From positions 1 to 64,000 of the forward strand of contig JASHNQ010000076.1 in assembly GCA_030041545.1 (NCBI GenBank): a stretch of 64,000 nt of DNA, read 5' to 3'. A model generated the notes under the pieces. That model was not told the origin of the DNA, ran no database searches, and saw nothing but the letters and a program-made list of their open reading frames with translations. Origin of the DNA: a candidate division FCPU426 bacterium. Lineage in GTDB: Bacteria > Oederibacteriota > Muellerivitia > Muellerivitales > Muellerivitaceae. The position numbers and the translations under genes are program-made. Positions 32,169 through 40,642 of this stretch are shown piece after piece; within the stretch, counting starts at the first letter, position 1, and each line of letters starts with the position of its first letter.

Positions 32169-34334
32169 ATGGAAAGCAAGGACCTCTTCACTTGGAAACA
32201 AGCGCCCCCTTGGGCCCCCGGGGTTTGTTTCCTTTGCCTCTTTTTTTCCAACTGCGTTTTTTCTTATTCCAACCTTTCCCTCTTGTGGAAGATGGAAATC
32301 GGCCTTTTCTTTTTCGTCCTTCCCTTGTCGGCCCTCGTGGGCTGGAACCTCCGCGCCCGGCCCCTGCCGGAGGCGAACTTTTCCGTATCCCCCTGGCTTT
32401 GGGCTTTTCTTCTGGGCGGTGCCCTCCTGCTGCGGATCTATCGCCTCGATTTCCTTTCCTCTTGGCCCGTGGTCGACGAAGGAAGGTACGGTTACTTCGC
32501 CACCCGGCTGGAACAAGGTTGGAACTGGAACCTGGCGCACTCCCCCCTCTACATTTCCTCGGTTTACTGTTGGATCCTTTATGTTTCCTTCCGGCTTTTT
32601 CACAACTCCTTATTGTCCCTTTGGCTTCCCCCGGCGCTTTTGGGCTGGGGATGCCTGCTGTTCTTCCCTTTCCTCAACCGTAAAATCGTTCCCGTTTCAA
32701 CCGCCCTTTATTCCCTGGGCTGGATGGCCTTCGGGTTTTGGCCCCTCTACTTGGGACGCTTCTCCAATCAAGCGACTTTTTTCGTTTTCTGGGAATGCCT
32801 GGTCTTGGCCGTCCTGCTGTCATGCCTGGAAGGCTCGACCGTCGATTCCTCACCGAAGGGCTGGTGGAGATGGGGGGGATTGGCTCTCTTGACCGGCCTG
32901 GGCTTTTACACTTACCTGGTCTGGCCCATGGCGGTTTTACTGGTTTTCGCGATTTTTTTCTCAAGGTGGATGGGACCTTGGAGCTTGAGACTGTTGAAAA
33001 ATCCAATCACAGATGGGTTTTTCAACGCTCCCAGACTGAGGCTGGGAGCCCTGGTCTTATTCACCCTGGGAGTTCTCCTGCCAGCCCTTCCCTTGTTGGT
33101 TTCCATGAGCCGAAACTACCAATACTACCTGCAACACCTCTGGGCCTTTGGAACTCCAGAGCCATTTTGGGAAAGGTTCAGGCTTCCGGCGGCCTATTTA
33201 AAGGGTATTTTTTGGGGATTTCCCCAACCAGGTCATTTCTCGTTGGGCCCCCTTTGGGGAGGGCTTTTAAGCCCGGTCCAAACCGCCTGTTTTTCCCTCG
33301 GGGCGGTTTCCCTGTCAAAGCCCGCTTGCCGGACCGCGGGGGCCTGGCTCGCCGCCGCGATGGCCGTTTTCTCGGTGCCCGCTTTCCTGACAAATAACCT
33401 CGAATTCACGCGTTTGTGCGGCCTGGTCCCCTTCCTAGCTTATGTCAGCGCCTTGGGCGTCCGGGAACTCGTGGCCGCTTTCCCGCCGCGAAAAGCCGCC
33501 GTGGTTTTCTCCCTGTTCCTCACCGGCTCGTTGCTTTTGGATGCCCACCAACTGTTCCAAGTCTACCCGGAGGTCCAAAAATCCTTTCCCGGCTACTACG
33601 GCCTGCACAAGTCGCCCGAACACGAAGAAGCTTACGTTCTTTTAAAGCCCCTGGCGCAAAAGGAGGGACCCGGCCTGTTGCTTTTGAACGGCGTTCCTGA
33701 CCCCTTTGACCAGACCCTCTTTGCCGCTTCCTATTCCTTCAACGCGGCGCAGAACCGGCAATTAAACCCCCAGTCCGCCTCCTGGGCGGCGATCTTGGCC
33801 AACATCCACGAGCAACCCTATCTTTCTAAAATTTTTCCAGGCATGGAGTGGAAATGGCTCTCCGAGGGGCTCCAAAGGGAAGACGGGGGCTTGATGCTGG
33901 CGGTGATCCCCATCGACGAGGCCTCGGGGGACAGGATCCGGCGGTGGGCCCAGGCCGACCGGTCCCTTGAGGCATTGACCGATTCCGTGATGGAATTCGG
34001 CGTCGACCCCGATCAAAGCCGCATGCTTGGAATTTTGGAGAGGGCCTATCCCTTTTTCAAGGGCGACCGGATTTTGGAATCCCGGTATTGGCGGCTTTGG
34101 GCGATTCACCAAGCGGCCGCGGGACGCATGGACCTGGCCGTCCAAGGGGAGGAAAAAGCCGTCCGTCTCGGATATCCCATGGCCCACCTCTACAACGAAT
34201 GGGGCTGTCTATTGTTTAAGGAAGGCCGGCCGGCCGATTCGAGGAAGGCCTTTGGGGAAGCCCTGCGCTTGAACCCCAATTGCACCAACGCCGCGGTGAA
34301 CCTTCACAATCTTTCCCTGCCCCAAAACCAATAA
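32169..34334 (+). CDS. GT-C glycosyltransferase with C-terminal TPR
   Basis: A 721-residue protein. Residues about 1-460 contain 11-13 membrane segments typical of ArnT/PMT-like GT-C enzymes; the first periplasmic loop has VVDEGRYGYFATRLEQGWN, with the expected acidic pair. The soluble C-terminus ends in a TPR-like unit (HLYNEWGCLLFKEGRPADSRKAF). Such enzymes transfer a sugar from a polyprenyl phosphate at the outer face of the inner membrane. Residues about 272-288, LRLLKNPITDGFFNAP, are encoded by a dispersed TTGAAAAA-type repeat (32984-33030) that kept the frame. It is opposite in strand to the YfhO operon. Confidence 0.78.
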   Translation: MESKDLFTWKQAPPWAPGVCFLCLFFSNCVFSYSNLSLLWKMEIGLFFFVLPLSALVGWNLRARPLPEANFSVSPWLWAFLLGGALLLRIYRLDFLSSWPVVDEGRYGYFATRLEQGWNWNLAHSPLYISSVYCWILYVSFRLFHNSLLSLWLPPALLGWGCLLFFPFLNRKIVPVSTALYSLGWMAFGFWPLYLGRFSNQATFFVFWECLVLAVLLSCLEGSTVDSSPKGWWRWGGLALLTGLGFYTYLVWPMAVLLVFAIFFSRWMGPWSLRLLKNPITDGFFNAPRLRLGALVLFTLGVLLPALPLLVSMSRNYQYYLQHLWAFGTPEPFWERFRLPAAYLKGIFWGFPQPGHFSLGPLWGGLLSPVQTACFSLGAVSLSKPACRTAGAWLAAAMAVFSVPAFLTNNLEFTRLCGLVPFLAYVSALGVRELVAAFPPRKAAVVFSLFLTGSLLLDAHQLFQVYPEVQKSFPGYYGLHKSPEHEEAYVLLKPLAQKEGPGLLLLNGVPDPFDQTLFAASYSFNAAQNRQLNPQSASWAAILANIHEQPYLSKIFPGMEWKWLSEGLQREDGGLMLAVIPIDEASGDRIRRWAQADRSLEALTDSVMEFGVDPDQSRMLGILERAYPFFKGDRILESRYWRLWAIHQAAAGRMDLAVQGEEKAVRLGYPMAHLYNEWGCLLFKEGRPADSRKAFGEALRLNPNCTNAAVNLHNLSLPQNQ
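32984..33030. repeat. TTGAAAAA-type palindrome inserted in the GT-C gene
   Basis: CTTGAGACTGTTGAAAAATC ... GATGGGTTTTTCAACGCTC is an inverted repeat closely matching the left arm of the element at 47081-47232 (GAGAGTGTTGAAAAACCCATC ... GATGGGATTTCTCAAC). Reverse-frame translation of the two copies gives near-identical peptides, confirming homology. It is in frame. Confidence 0.7.
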
Positions 34335-34838
34335 TCCTTCAAGCGAATGGGAGATTTTGCGCTGGGAATCGCCGGCGGAACTATGACTTTGGCAAAGCAA
34401 AGATTAAATCTTATTCTGTCCCGTTCCATCTTCGCTTATTACGGCCTCATCCGTCCCGCTCGGCCGCTCCCCTCGCTTTCCTTCATTATGGCTCGGGGCC
34501 TGGGCAGGCTCCTGGTTCCTCCCGCCGCGTCCGTCCGGTTCCCTACTTTTATCTCCCCATCCTTGCCTCCATGCCGCGCGATTTAAAAAAACATCCAACA
34601 CGAAGAGACGAAGACGTAAAGGACGGCAAAAGGACATTTTTTGAAAAAAATTAAGAAATGGGGCCTTGTTTCTTTTCTTCGTGGCTTTGTGGCTTCGCAT
34701 TGGTTGTGGGTTTGCCAGCCTGAACAGGTACGTTCCTTCAAATTTTAATCCCATTTTATCCCATGCATCTGTGGCAATAGCCTTTGCTTTGTGAAGCACA
34801 TAGTTCCGATCGCCGGCATACTTTCCGTTGTCCCACGG
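34335..34838. other. 500-bp gene-free spacer with repeat traces
   Basis: No convincing gene lies between the convergent GT-C and OmpA-fusion genes. At 34598-34700 there is a diverged CACGAAGAGACGAAG ... CTTCGTGGCTTTGTGG pair, of a type common between genes in environmental genomes, separated by an A/T-rich core. The minus-strand ORF across it has composition like a random frame. No terminator with a clear T-run was found. Confidence 0.45.
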
Positions 34839-37001
34839 TCAAGGAGCCGTCTGGGGCGCGGGGGCCGCGGGCACCTGGGCGGAGGGTTGGCCGGGCTGGG
34901 GCGGAAGGGCCGGCAGCGCGGGGTTGCCGGAAGGAGCGGCGCCGGAAACCGGCGCGGCCGGGGCCGGGGCGGCCTGCGGTGAGCCTGCCTGCCCTGAGCT
35001 TGTCGAAGGGGTCAAACCCGCCTGCGGCGCGTACTGTTGCATCCATTGCCTCAAACCAGGGTTGTTGGGATTGTACTTCAAGGACAGGAGATAGGCTTGG
35101 ACGGCCTGGGCCTTGCCGCCCAGCCTCAGGTAGCAGTCCCCGGCCAGTTGGTAGGCCTTGGCGTTGCGGCTGTCGGACTGGAGGGCCTTGAGGAAGCGGT
35201 CCAAGGCCTCGCGGTAATTGCCTTCCTTGAACATGTCCACGCCGTCCTCGATCAAGTAGGTGGCCGTGGCGTCCATGACGCCGGACACCACCAGCTCCAC
35301 GCGCCGGTTCTTGGCCCGGCCTTCCTTGGTGGCGTTGGAGGCGATGGGCCGGGTGTCGCCGTAACCCACTACGCTGAGCTTGGAGGGGTCCAGGCCGTTT
35401 TGGACCAGGTAGGCCTCCACCGCCTGGGCGCGGGCCAGGGAAAGCGCCTGGTTGTCCTTGAACTTGGAGCCGGCGCCCAGTTTTTGGTTGTCGGTGTGCC
35501 CGGCGATGATGATGACGCTGTCCGGGTAACGGCGCCGGATAGCCTCGGCCGCCTTCTGGATGGCCTCATAGCCGCGGGGCTGCAGTTCGGCCTTGCCGGA
35601 GTCGAACAGCAAATCCCCGGGGACTTGGAAGGTGTACTGGTAGGGCACCCGCTTGGGGACCCACTTGGCGTAGGTCTGGGTCGGGCGGGACGCGCCCTTC
35701 ATCTCGTTGTCGTCGGTGACCTCCAGGTTGAAGGTATAGTTGCCCTGGGGCACCAGCTCTCCGTCCTGGTCGCGTCCGTCCCACAGGAAACGGGCGGGCG
35801 GGTTTCCCTTTCCCGGGAAGGACCTCACCAGCCCGCCGTTGGAATCCAGGATGGTGATTTTGTAGTTGACGATGGGCTCCTCGCTCTGGGTGACGAAGTT
35901 CACCCCCACCGCCTGCTGGCCCAAAATAAAGGCGGGGTAGGCCGTGGCGTAGGCCTGGGGCCGGGCCATGGCCCCCCCAATGATCACGCTCAGGGAAATG
36001 CGGTTCGTGTCGCCCAGGATCCCGTAGGGGGCGTAGGCGTAGTCCAACTGCGCGTCGAAGTCGTCGAACCGGTGGCCGATGCCCGCACCGGCGGTCAACC
36101 CCTCCAGGGTGGCGTCGTCGCTGTACCCCAGCCTCAGGAAGACGTCGTTGCGGCCGAAGCTCATGCGGTACTCGTCCCCCGCCCCCAGGGTGAACCCGGT
36201 GTCGCTCTGCAGGTCGATGTCGGCGGCGAGGATGTCCTGGTCCTTTTTCATCAGCAGGTCGTGCAGCCAGTAGGAGCCGCCGAATTTGCCCATGAGGGGC
36301 TGGCTGAAATCCTGGATTTGGGTGCCCGCGTTCATCAGCACCGCGCCAAGGTAGAAGGTCTTGCGGGTGACCTCGTAAAGGAGGCCCAGGTTGAACGCCG
36401 CGCCCGCGTTGCCGATGTTGACCAGGTTCTGGCCCACCACCGTGGCGCTGACGCCCGCCATGAGCCTTTTAAAGAAGTTTCCCGGGATCCAGTTCCCCAG
36501 GCGCTGGGCGTAGGCCACCGATCCCGCGAAGTCGTTGGCGCTGATGGTGGGGCCCACTCCCCCGTAGGTGCCGTCGGGGTTTTCCAGGGCGCCGGGGAAG
36601 GAACCGCTGTCCAGGTAGCTGAAGCTTCCCCCGAAGGCCCCGTCCTTGTCGATGTTCTGGCTGAAGGAGAAAAACTCGCTGGTGACGCCTAAAAGCCACT
36701 GCCCCTCCGTAAGGGAAAACTCCGTGCCCCGGGCCAATACCAGGCCCGCCGGGTTCCAGAAAACCGCCGTGGAGTCGTCCGAAACCGCCGTGAAGCTGTT
36801 GCCCATGCCCGCGGCCCGGGCCCCCATGCCGATTTTCTGGAAATTGGTGCTGGTGCTGCCAGCGCCCGAAACCTCCTGGGCCGGGACCCGCGCCACCGTA
36901 AAAAACAACAAGAGGAAGGCTGAAACCAAAAAGTTAAAAAGCGGAAAAGCGGGACGGAAGGGCCGGAAAGGATGGGCACCGAGCGCGGTATTTCTTATCA
37001 A
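34839..37001 (-). CDS. PorV-like barrel fused to FlgD-like, OmpA and TPR domains
   Basis: A 720-residue outer-membrane protein. Order: signal peptide ending VARVPAQ (about 1-42); PorV/UPF0164-type barrel (about 50-350; starts FQKIGMGARAAGMGNSFTAV, then AVFWNPAGL); an Ig-like segment of the FlgD kind (about 370-435; FLWDGRDQDGELVPQGNYTF); OmpA peptidoglycan-binding domain (about 450-570; IIIAGHTDNQKLGAG, VGYGDTRPIASNATKEGRAKNRRVEL); TPRs (about 580-655); a Pro/Ala tail. PorV proteins handle type 9 secretion substrates in Bacteroidetes. Residues about 661-675 (GLTPSTSSGQAGS) come from a dispersed repeat. The start TTG 37001 is uncertain. Confidence 0.8.
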   Translation of the reverse strand: MIRNTALGAHPFRPFRPAFPLFNFLVSAFLLLFFTVARVPAQEVSGAGSTSTNFQKIGMGARAAGMGNSFTAVSDDSTAVFWNPAGLVLARGTEFSLTEGQWLLGVTSEFFSFSQNIDKDGAFGGSFSYLDSGSFPGALENPDGTYGGVGPTISANDFAGSVAYAQRLGNWIPGNFFKRLMAGVSATVVGQNLVNIGNAGAAFNLGLLYEVTRKTFYLGAVLMNAGTQIQDFSQPLMGKFGGSYWLHDLLMKKDQDILAADIDLQSDTGFTLGAGDEYRMSFGRNDVFLRLGYSDDATLEGLTAGAGIGHRFDDFDAQLDYAYAPYGILGDTNRISLSVIIGGAMARPQAYATAYPAFILGQQAVGVNFVTQSEEPIVNYKITILDSNGGLVRSFPGKGNPPARFLWDGRDQDGELVPQGNYTFNLEVTDDNEMKGASRPTQTYAKWVPKRVPYQYTFQVPGDLLFDSGKAELQPRGYEAIQKAAEAIRRRYPDSVIIIAGHTDNQKLGAGSKFKDNQALSLARAQAVEAYLVQNGLDPSKLSVVGYGDTRPIASNATKEGRAKNRRVELVVSGVMDATATYLIEDGVDMFKEGNYREALDRFLKALQSDSRNAKAYQLAGDCYLRLGGKAQAVQAYLLSLKYNPNNPGLRQWMQQYAPQAGLTPSTSSGQAGSPQAAPAPAAPVSGAAPSGNPALPALPPQPGQPSAQVPAAPAPQTAP
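34976..35021. repeat. Dispersed repeat inserted in frame in the OmpA fusion
   Basis: CTGCGGTGAGCCTGCCTGCC followed by CTGAGCTTGTCGAAGGGGTC is the same element as at 664-725 in alr. It encodes the peptide LTPSTSSGQAGS in the linker between the TPRs and the Pro/Ala tail. Confidence 0.8.
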
Positions 37002-37167
37002 TGGAAGACCCTTTGAAGGAAAAACGATTTAAAAAACACCGGTTTATCGGACTATCATAATTTCATTCTCGTTAAACCGCCATTGTCTTTTTCGGCGGCT
37101 TCTCCCTCGATTAAAACTTGGGGAACAAGTCGGCCAAGCGGAAGCGCTTTTGAAACCGGTTCCACGG

Positions 37168-38100
37168 TCATCGGACCAGCAGGATTCTTGCGGTATGTTC
37201 ACCGAGGGGTTCCATTAAGTAAAGGATGTACACCCCGCTGGCGCAGGTGTCGCCGTACTTGTTCTTCCCATCCCAGCTGTACCACTGGCTCACCGGGCCT
37301 GACAAGGGCCGGTCATCAAGGGTTTTAATGTGCTCCCCCGCGGAGTTGTAGATCCGCAGGGCATATTGGCCCGGATAAACCGTGTAATTCACGTAAATGG
37401 AAACGGGATTGGAGGGACTGAAGGCGTTTTTGGAGACGTAAAAAATGTCGGCGGTGTAAGGCGTCGGGGTGGGGGTGCAGGTGTTGCCCGGAAAACCGCA
37501 AGGCGTATCGGTGATGGTGGGCGTGAAGGTGGAGGTGGGTGTGCCGGTGGGGCTCGCGGTGAAGGTCGGCGTCGGGGTCAAGGTAATCGTCGGCGTTGCC
37601 GAAGGGACGGGCGTCAAGGTGAAAGTAGGCGTTGCGGTGGGCGTGCTGGTTGTGCAGTTGACGGTGAAAGGAAGGGGACTCAAGTTGATGACCGTCTGGG
37701 GCGAGCTTATATCGACGGAAGACAGGTTCGATCCCGAGGTCGTGGCGCAGGAACTGACCGTGAAAAAGACCGTCACGGTATCCGAGGTGCCGGAGGGCAC
37801 GTTTCCCAAATTCCAAACCACTTCTTGGCCATTATTGGAGCAGGAAGCGCCGCTACAGCTGGTGAAGGTGAAATCGGTTGGAAGGGTATCGACGATGCTG
37901 ACTTGGCCATAGGTGCTTCCGGTATTATTGTCGATGTTAATGGTAACGGAATAAGAATCGCCCAAAATCAATTGGGCCTGAGCCCGCGCCGCGCCCCAAG
38001 CCGCGAAAAAAAGGAAACCCGAAACCAAAATGACTTTTTGGATAACGCGGCCGTCCTGCTTTGGAAAAGCTTCTAAAGGCCGGGAAAGAAAAAACCCCAT
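37168..38100 (-). CDS. Secreted modular protein 1: DUF11-like + PT linker + C-module A
   Basis: A 310-residue protein. Signal peptide ([19 protein letters not shown], to about residue 40); a DUF11-like domain (about 42-145; [39 protein letters not shown]); a Pro-Thr linker of about 70 residues; then C-module A (about 218-310; DIFYVSKNAFSPSNPVSIYV, then a segment ending GVYILYLMEP and a final ILLVR), a FlgD-like Ig fold resembling sorting domains. It probably acts at the cell surface. The N-module recurs in protein 4 and the C-module in proteins 3 and 6. Confidence 0.75.
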   Translation of the reverse strand: MGFFLSRPLEAFPKQDGRVIQKVILVSGFLFFAAWGAARAQAQLILGDSYSVTINIDNNTGSTYGQVSIVDTLPTDFTFTSCSGASCSNNGQEVVWNLGNVPSGTSDTVTVFFTVSSCATTSGSNLSSVDISSPQTVINLSPLPFTVNCTTSTPTATPTFTLTPVPSATPTITLTPTPTFTASPTGTPTSTFTPTITDTPCGFPGNTCTPTPTPYTADIFYVSKNAFSPSNPVSIYVNYTVYPGQYALRIYNSAGEHIKTLDDRPLSGPVSQWYSWDGKNKYGDTCASGVYILYLMEPLGEHTARILLVR

Positions 38101-38130
38101 TTTTCAACCTGTCTCGTTTCATTAGCTGAC

Positions 38131-38178
38131 CCCGCCAAATAAACGCCGGGTAACACCAAACAAAATTTTATCACACGC
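38131..38178 (-). promoter_or_regulatory. Conserved leader of secreted protein 1
   Basis: The block CCCGCCAAATAAACGCCGGG ... AAATTTTATCACACGC (plus-strand view) lies 31-78 bases upstream of the ATG. It matches the leader of secreted protein 4 at 42900-42948 in sequence, spacing and position. It could hold the promoter and a regulatory structure, or be carried along by duplication of the 5' half. Confidence 0.4.
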
Positions 38179-38371
38179 GGCTCAAAAACAGCCTTTTCGG
38201 CTGCTTCGGGCCAAGAAAAGGAATGAGGGAGGACGCGGGCTTCCTCCGGCAAAATTTAACATGAGTGATGTCCAACCACATTACGTCCTTACAAGAATTC
38301 GACCAGGATTCATTGAACGATTTAAAAACCTGGAAAACCTTATTTTCGCTGTTTTTTTGATCCATGGGTCT

Positions 38372-40492
38372 TTACTGCCTCGCGACCAGCAGCTTCCCGG
38401 AAAGCAAGGTCGAGTTGCCGTTTTTGATGACGTAATAATAAACGCCCGCGGAGACCGGGACCCCGTTTTGGTTGGCGCCGTACCAGTAGATATACCCGGA
38501 AGAATTGGGGGTGAGCTGGTCCACCATCTCCCCGGAAAGGGTATAAAGGCTCATGGTGGCGCCGGAAGGAACTTGGTAGGCCTTCAAGGCCCCTCCCACT
38601 GCGTATTGGGGGTTGAAGGGGTTGGGCCAAACGTGAAGCCCCGCGGGCGTGGGGGTGGATGTGGCGGTGGGTTGGGGTGTAGGGCTCGTGGAAGGAGTGG
38701 CGGTTGCGGTCGGGGTGGACATGGTGGCGGGCGTTGGGGTGCCGGCGGGGGTAAGGGTGGGGGTTAAGGTGGGCGTGGAAGTGGGAGTGGCGCTTCCGCA
38801 GGTCAAGGCGCCGGCCTGGTTGGTATTCATGAAGGTGCTCGCGTTCCACCCTCCCACCGAGTAAATCACGCCGTTCACCGTGTCCGCGCCTTGCGCCGAT
38901 TGGATGTCCGGCATGGCGGCGGGCGTGCTCCAGCTGTTGGTCGCCGGGTTATAGGCCTGGACCGCGCTCACCAGGCCCGGATAGGTCCCGTTCCCCGCGC
39001 CCCCCAGCACATACAACTGGCAGCCCAAAACCGCGCTTCCCGCCTCCATCATGGCCGTTGGCATGGCCGCCAGGCCCGAAGTCCAAGTGTTCGTGGCCGG
39101 GTTATAGGACTCCACCGTATTCACCGCCCCCACCGACGTCTGAAAGCTCGTGTTGGGGTCCCCCCCCGCCACGTAAATGATCCCGTTGACCGCCCCCCCC
39201 ATCAACTGGGAAAGGGCCGTGGGCATGGCCGCCAAGCCCGAAGTCCAAGTGTTCGTGGCCGGGTTGTAGGATTCCACCGTGGACTGCGGAGTGGCGCTGG
39301 CGTTATCACCCCCGAAAACGTAGATGATCCCGTTGACCACCGCCGACCCCATATTGGAGAACGCGGTGGGCATCGGCGCCATCTCGGTCCACGCGTTGGT
39401 CGCCGGGTTGTAGGCCTCCACATTGCTGAAGGTCGTGGTCAAGTTGTCCCCGCCGATGGCGTACAGGATTCCGTTCACGCTGTCCACCGTCAGGTCTTCC
39501 CGGCCCGTGGGCATCGTGGCCATCTCGCTCCAGGTATTCGTGGCCGGGTTGTAGGCCTCCACCGTTGTCAAGGCATTGCCCGAGTTGTTTTGACCTCCTA
39601 CCGCGTAAAGGATGCCGTTGACGTCCCCCAGCGCCAGGCGGTCCCGGGAGGTGGGCATGGTAGCCAGCTCGCTCCACGACAGGCTCCCCGACGGGCAACA
39701 AATGGGGGTGGGGCTGGGTGTATAGGTGGGTGTCGGAGTGATGGAAGGGGGGCAGGCGGAGGAACAAGGGCCTTCTCCGGCATTGGGATCCAGCGCACCG
39801 GAGCTGTTGAGGACTTCCTGCACTAATTGGCCGTTGTAAAGCATCACGAAATAGGGGCTGTCATACCAGCCGCTGCCCGGACAGCTGGCGCCGTTTCCAA
39901 TATGGCTGTAGTAATTGGCGATGGTGGTGGAACAGCTGTTCTCGCCCAAGTAAAGCTCATCGCTTTGGCCGATCCAATAACCGCCGTTGGCGGGTATCGT
40001 GGCGGGGCCGCTTCCGACGGTGGCGCCGGTGATGCAATAAGTGACGGCTTCGTTGGCCCAATGGACCGTGCCGTAGGAATCCGTCGCGCTGGGAGTGCAG
40101 GCCGCGATGGCCCCGATCGCCACCGAAGTGGTGGCGTTGACGTTGCCGACCTGGGCTCCGCCCGGCTGGTAGATGGCCCCAAATCCCCCTCCCCAACCGC
40201 TTAGGTTCATGGGATTGGAGCAGACGCTATACCCATAGAGGACGAAACAAATCCCTTGGAGGGAAACGGCGGTGGACCCGTAATTGGTGACCTGGACGTC
40301 GTATTGCTCCTCCTGTCCACTGACGGAATTGCATTGGACCTGGAGGTTCAACAGGGGCGTGGTGACGCCGCCGTTTCCACCTGCGCAGGTTGGGGTGGAA
40401 GTGGGAGTGTTGGTTGGGATTTGGGCGAAAAGCAAAATAGGAAAACCAAATAAGCCTGCTGTGAAGAATATTTTTTTTATTCTTTTTAGCAA
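38372..40492 (-). CDS. Secreted modular protein 2: Kelch-type propeller + PT linker + C-module B
   Basis: A 706-residue protein. Signal peptide (KKIFFTAGLFGFPILLFA), a short PT spacer, a domain of about 200 residues resembling a lamin-tail-like or carbohydrate-binding beta-sandwich (about 30-245), a second PT spacer, then a Kelch-type beta-propeller (about 270-570) with repeats of the form VEAYNPATNTWSEMATMPT and GILYAVGG. Next is a PT linker (about 575-615) and C-module B ([10 protein letters not shown] ... [20 protein letters not shown]). It starts at TTG 40492 with GGAG eight bases upstream. Likely surface-anchored or secreted adhesin or enzyme carrier. Confidence 0.75.
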   Translation of the reverse strand: MLKRIKKIFFTAGLFGFPILLFAQIPTNTPTSTPTCAGGNGGVTTPLLNLQVQCNSVSGQEEQYDVQVTNYGSTAVSLQGICFVLYGYSVCSNPMNLSGWGGGFGAIYQPGGAQVGNVNATTSVAIGAIAACTPSATDSYGTVHWANEAVTYCITGATVGSGPATIPANGGYWIGQSDELYLGENSCSTTIANYYSHIGNGASCPGSGWYDSPYFVMLYNGQLVQEVLNSSGALDPNAGEGPCSSACPPSITPTPTYTPSPTPICCPSGSLSWSELATMPTSRDRLALGDVNGILYAVGGQNNSGNALTTVEAYNPATNTWSEMATMPTGREDLTVDSVNGILYAIGGDNLTTTFSNVEAYNPATNAWTEMAPMPTAFSNMGSAVVNGIIYVFGGDNASATPQSTVESYNPATNTWTSGLAAMPTALSQLMGGAVNGIIYVAGGDPNTSFQTSVGAVNTVESYNPATNTWTSGLAAMPTAMMEAGSAVLGCQLYVLGGAGNGTYPGLVSAVQAYNPATNSWSTPAAMPDIQSAQGADTVNGVIYSVGGWNASTFMNTNQAGALTCGSATPTSTPTLTPTLTPAGTPTPATMSTPTATATPSTSPTPQPTATSTPTPAGLHVWPNPFNPQYAVGGALKAYQVPSGATMSLYTLSGEMVDQLTPNSSGYIYWYGANQNGVPVSAGVYYYVIKNGNSTLLSGKLLVARQ

Positions 40493-40550
40493 CCTGGATA
40501 CTCCACAAATTAAAAACGTTTTAAGTCAAAAAACAACAACTCGATTAGCT

Positions 40551-40585
40551 ATCACAAAAATACCGCATATAATGCGGAATTTCAC
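40551..40585 (-). promoter_or_regulatory. Conserved hairpin leader of secreted protein 2
   Basis: Plus-strand ATCACAAAAATACCGCATATA... carries CCGCAT-TAT-ATGCGG, a perfect hairpin, flanked by CAC-AAAAATA and AATTTCAC. The same frame of bases with a diverged hairpin lies at 45648-45683 before secreted protein 5. It is 59-93 bases upstream of the start codon. TTGACA lies just upstream on the minus strand (40597-40602). Confidence 0.45.
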
Positions 40586-40642
40586 CTTAAAGTTGTCAAG
40601 AAAAGGATTTTGAGGAGGCGCTTTTTTGAACCGGTTCCACGG

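Noticed and set aside
34404-34799. 131-residue minus-strand ORF downstream of the GT-C gene
   Set aside because: Its composition is irregular, it has no ribosome site, and part of it is the translation of a CACGAAG-type repeat.
38131-38178. Cyclic-di-GMP or other known riboswitch in the secreted-protein leader
   Set aside because: The conserved block is too short and lacks the sequence signatures I know for riboswitch classes; kept only as an unassigned leader.
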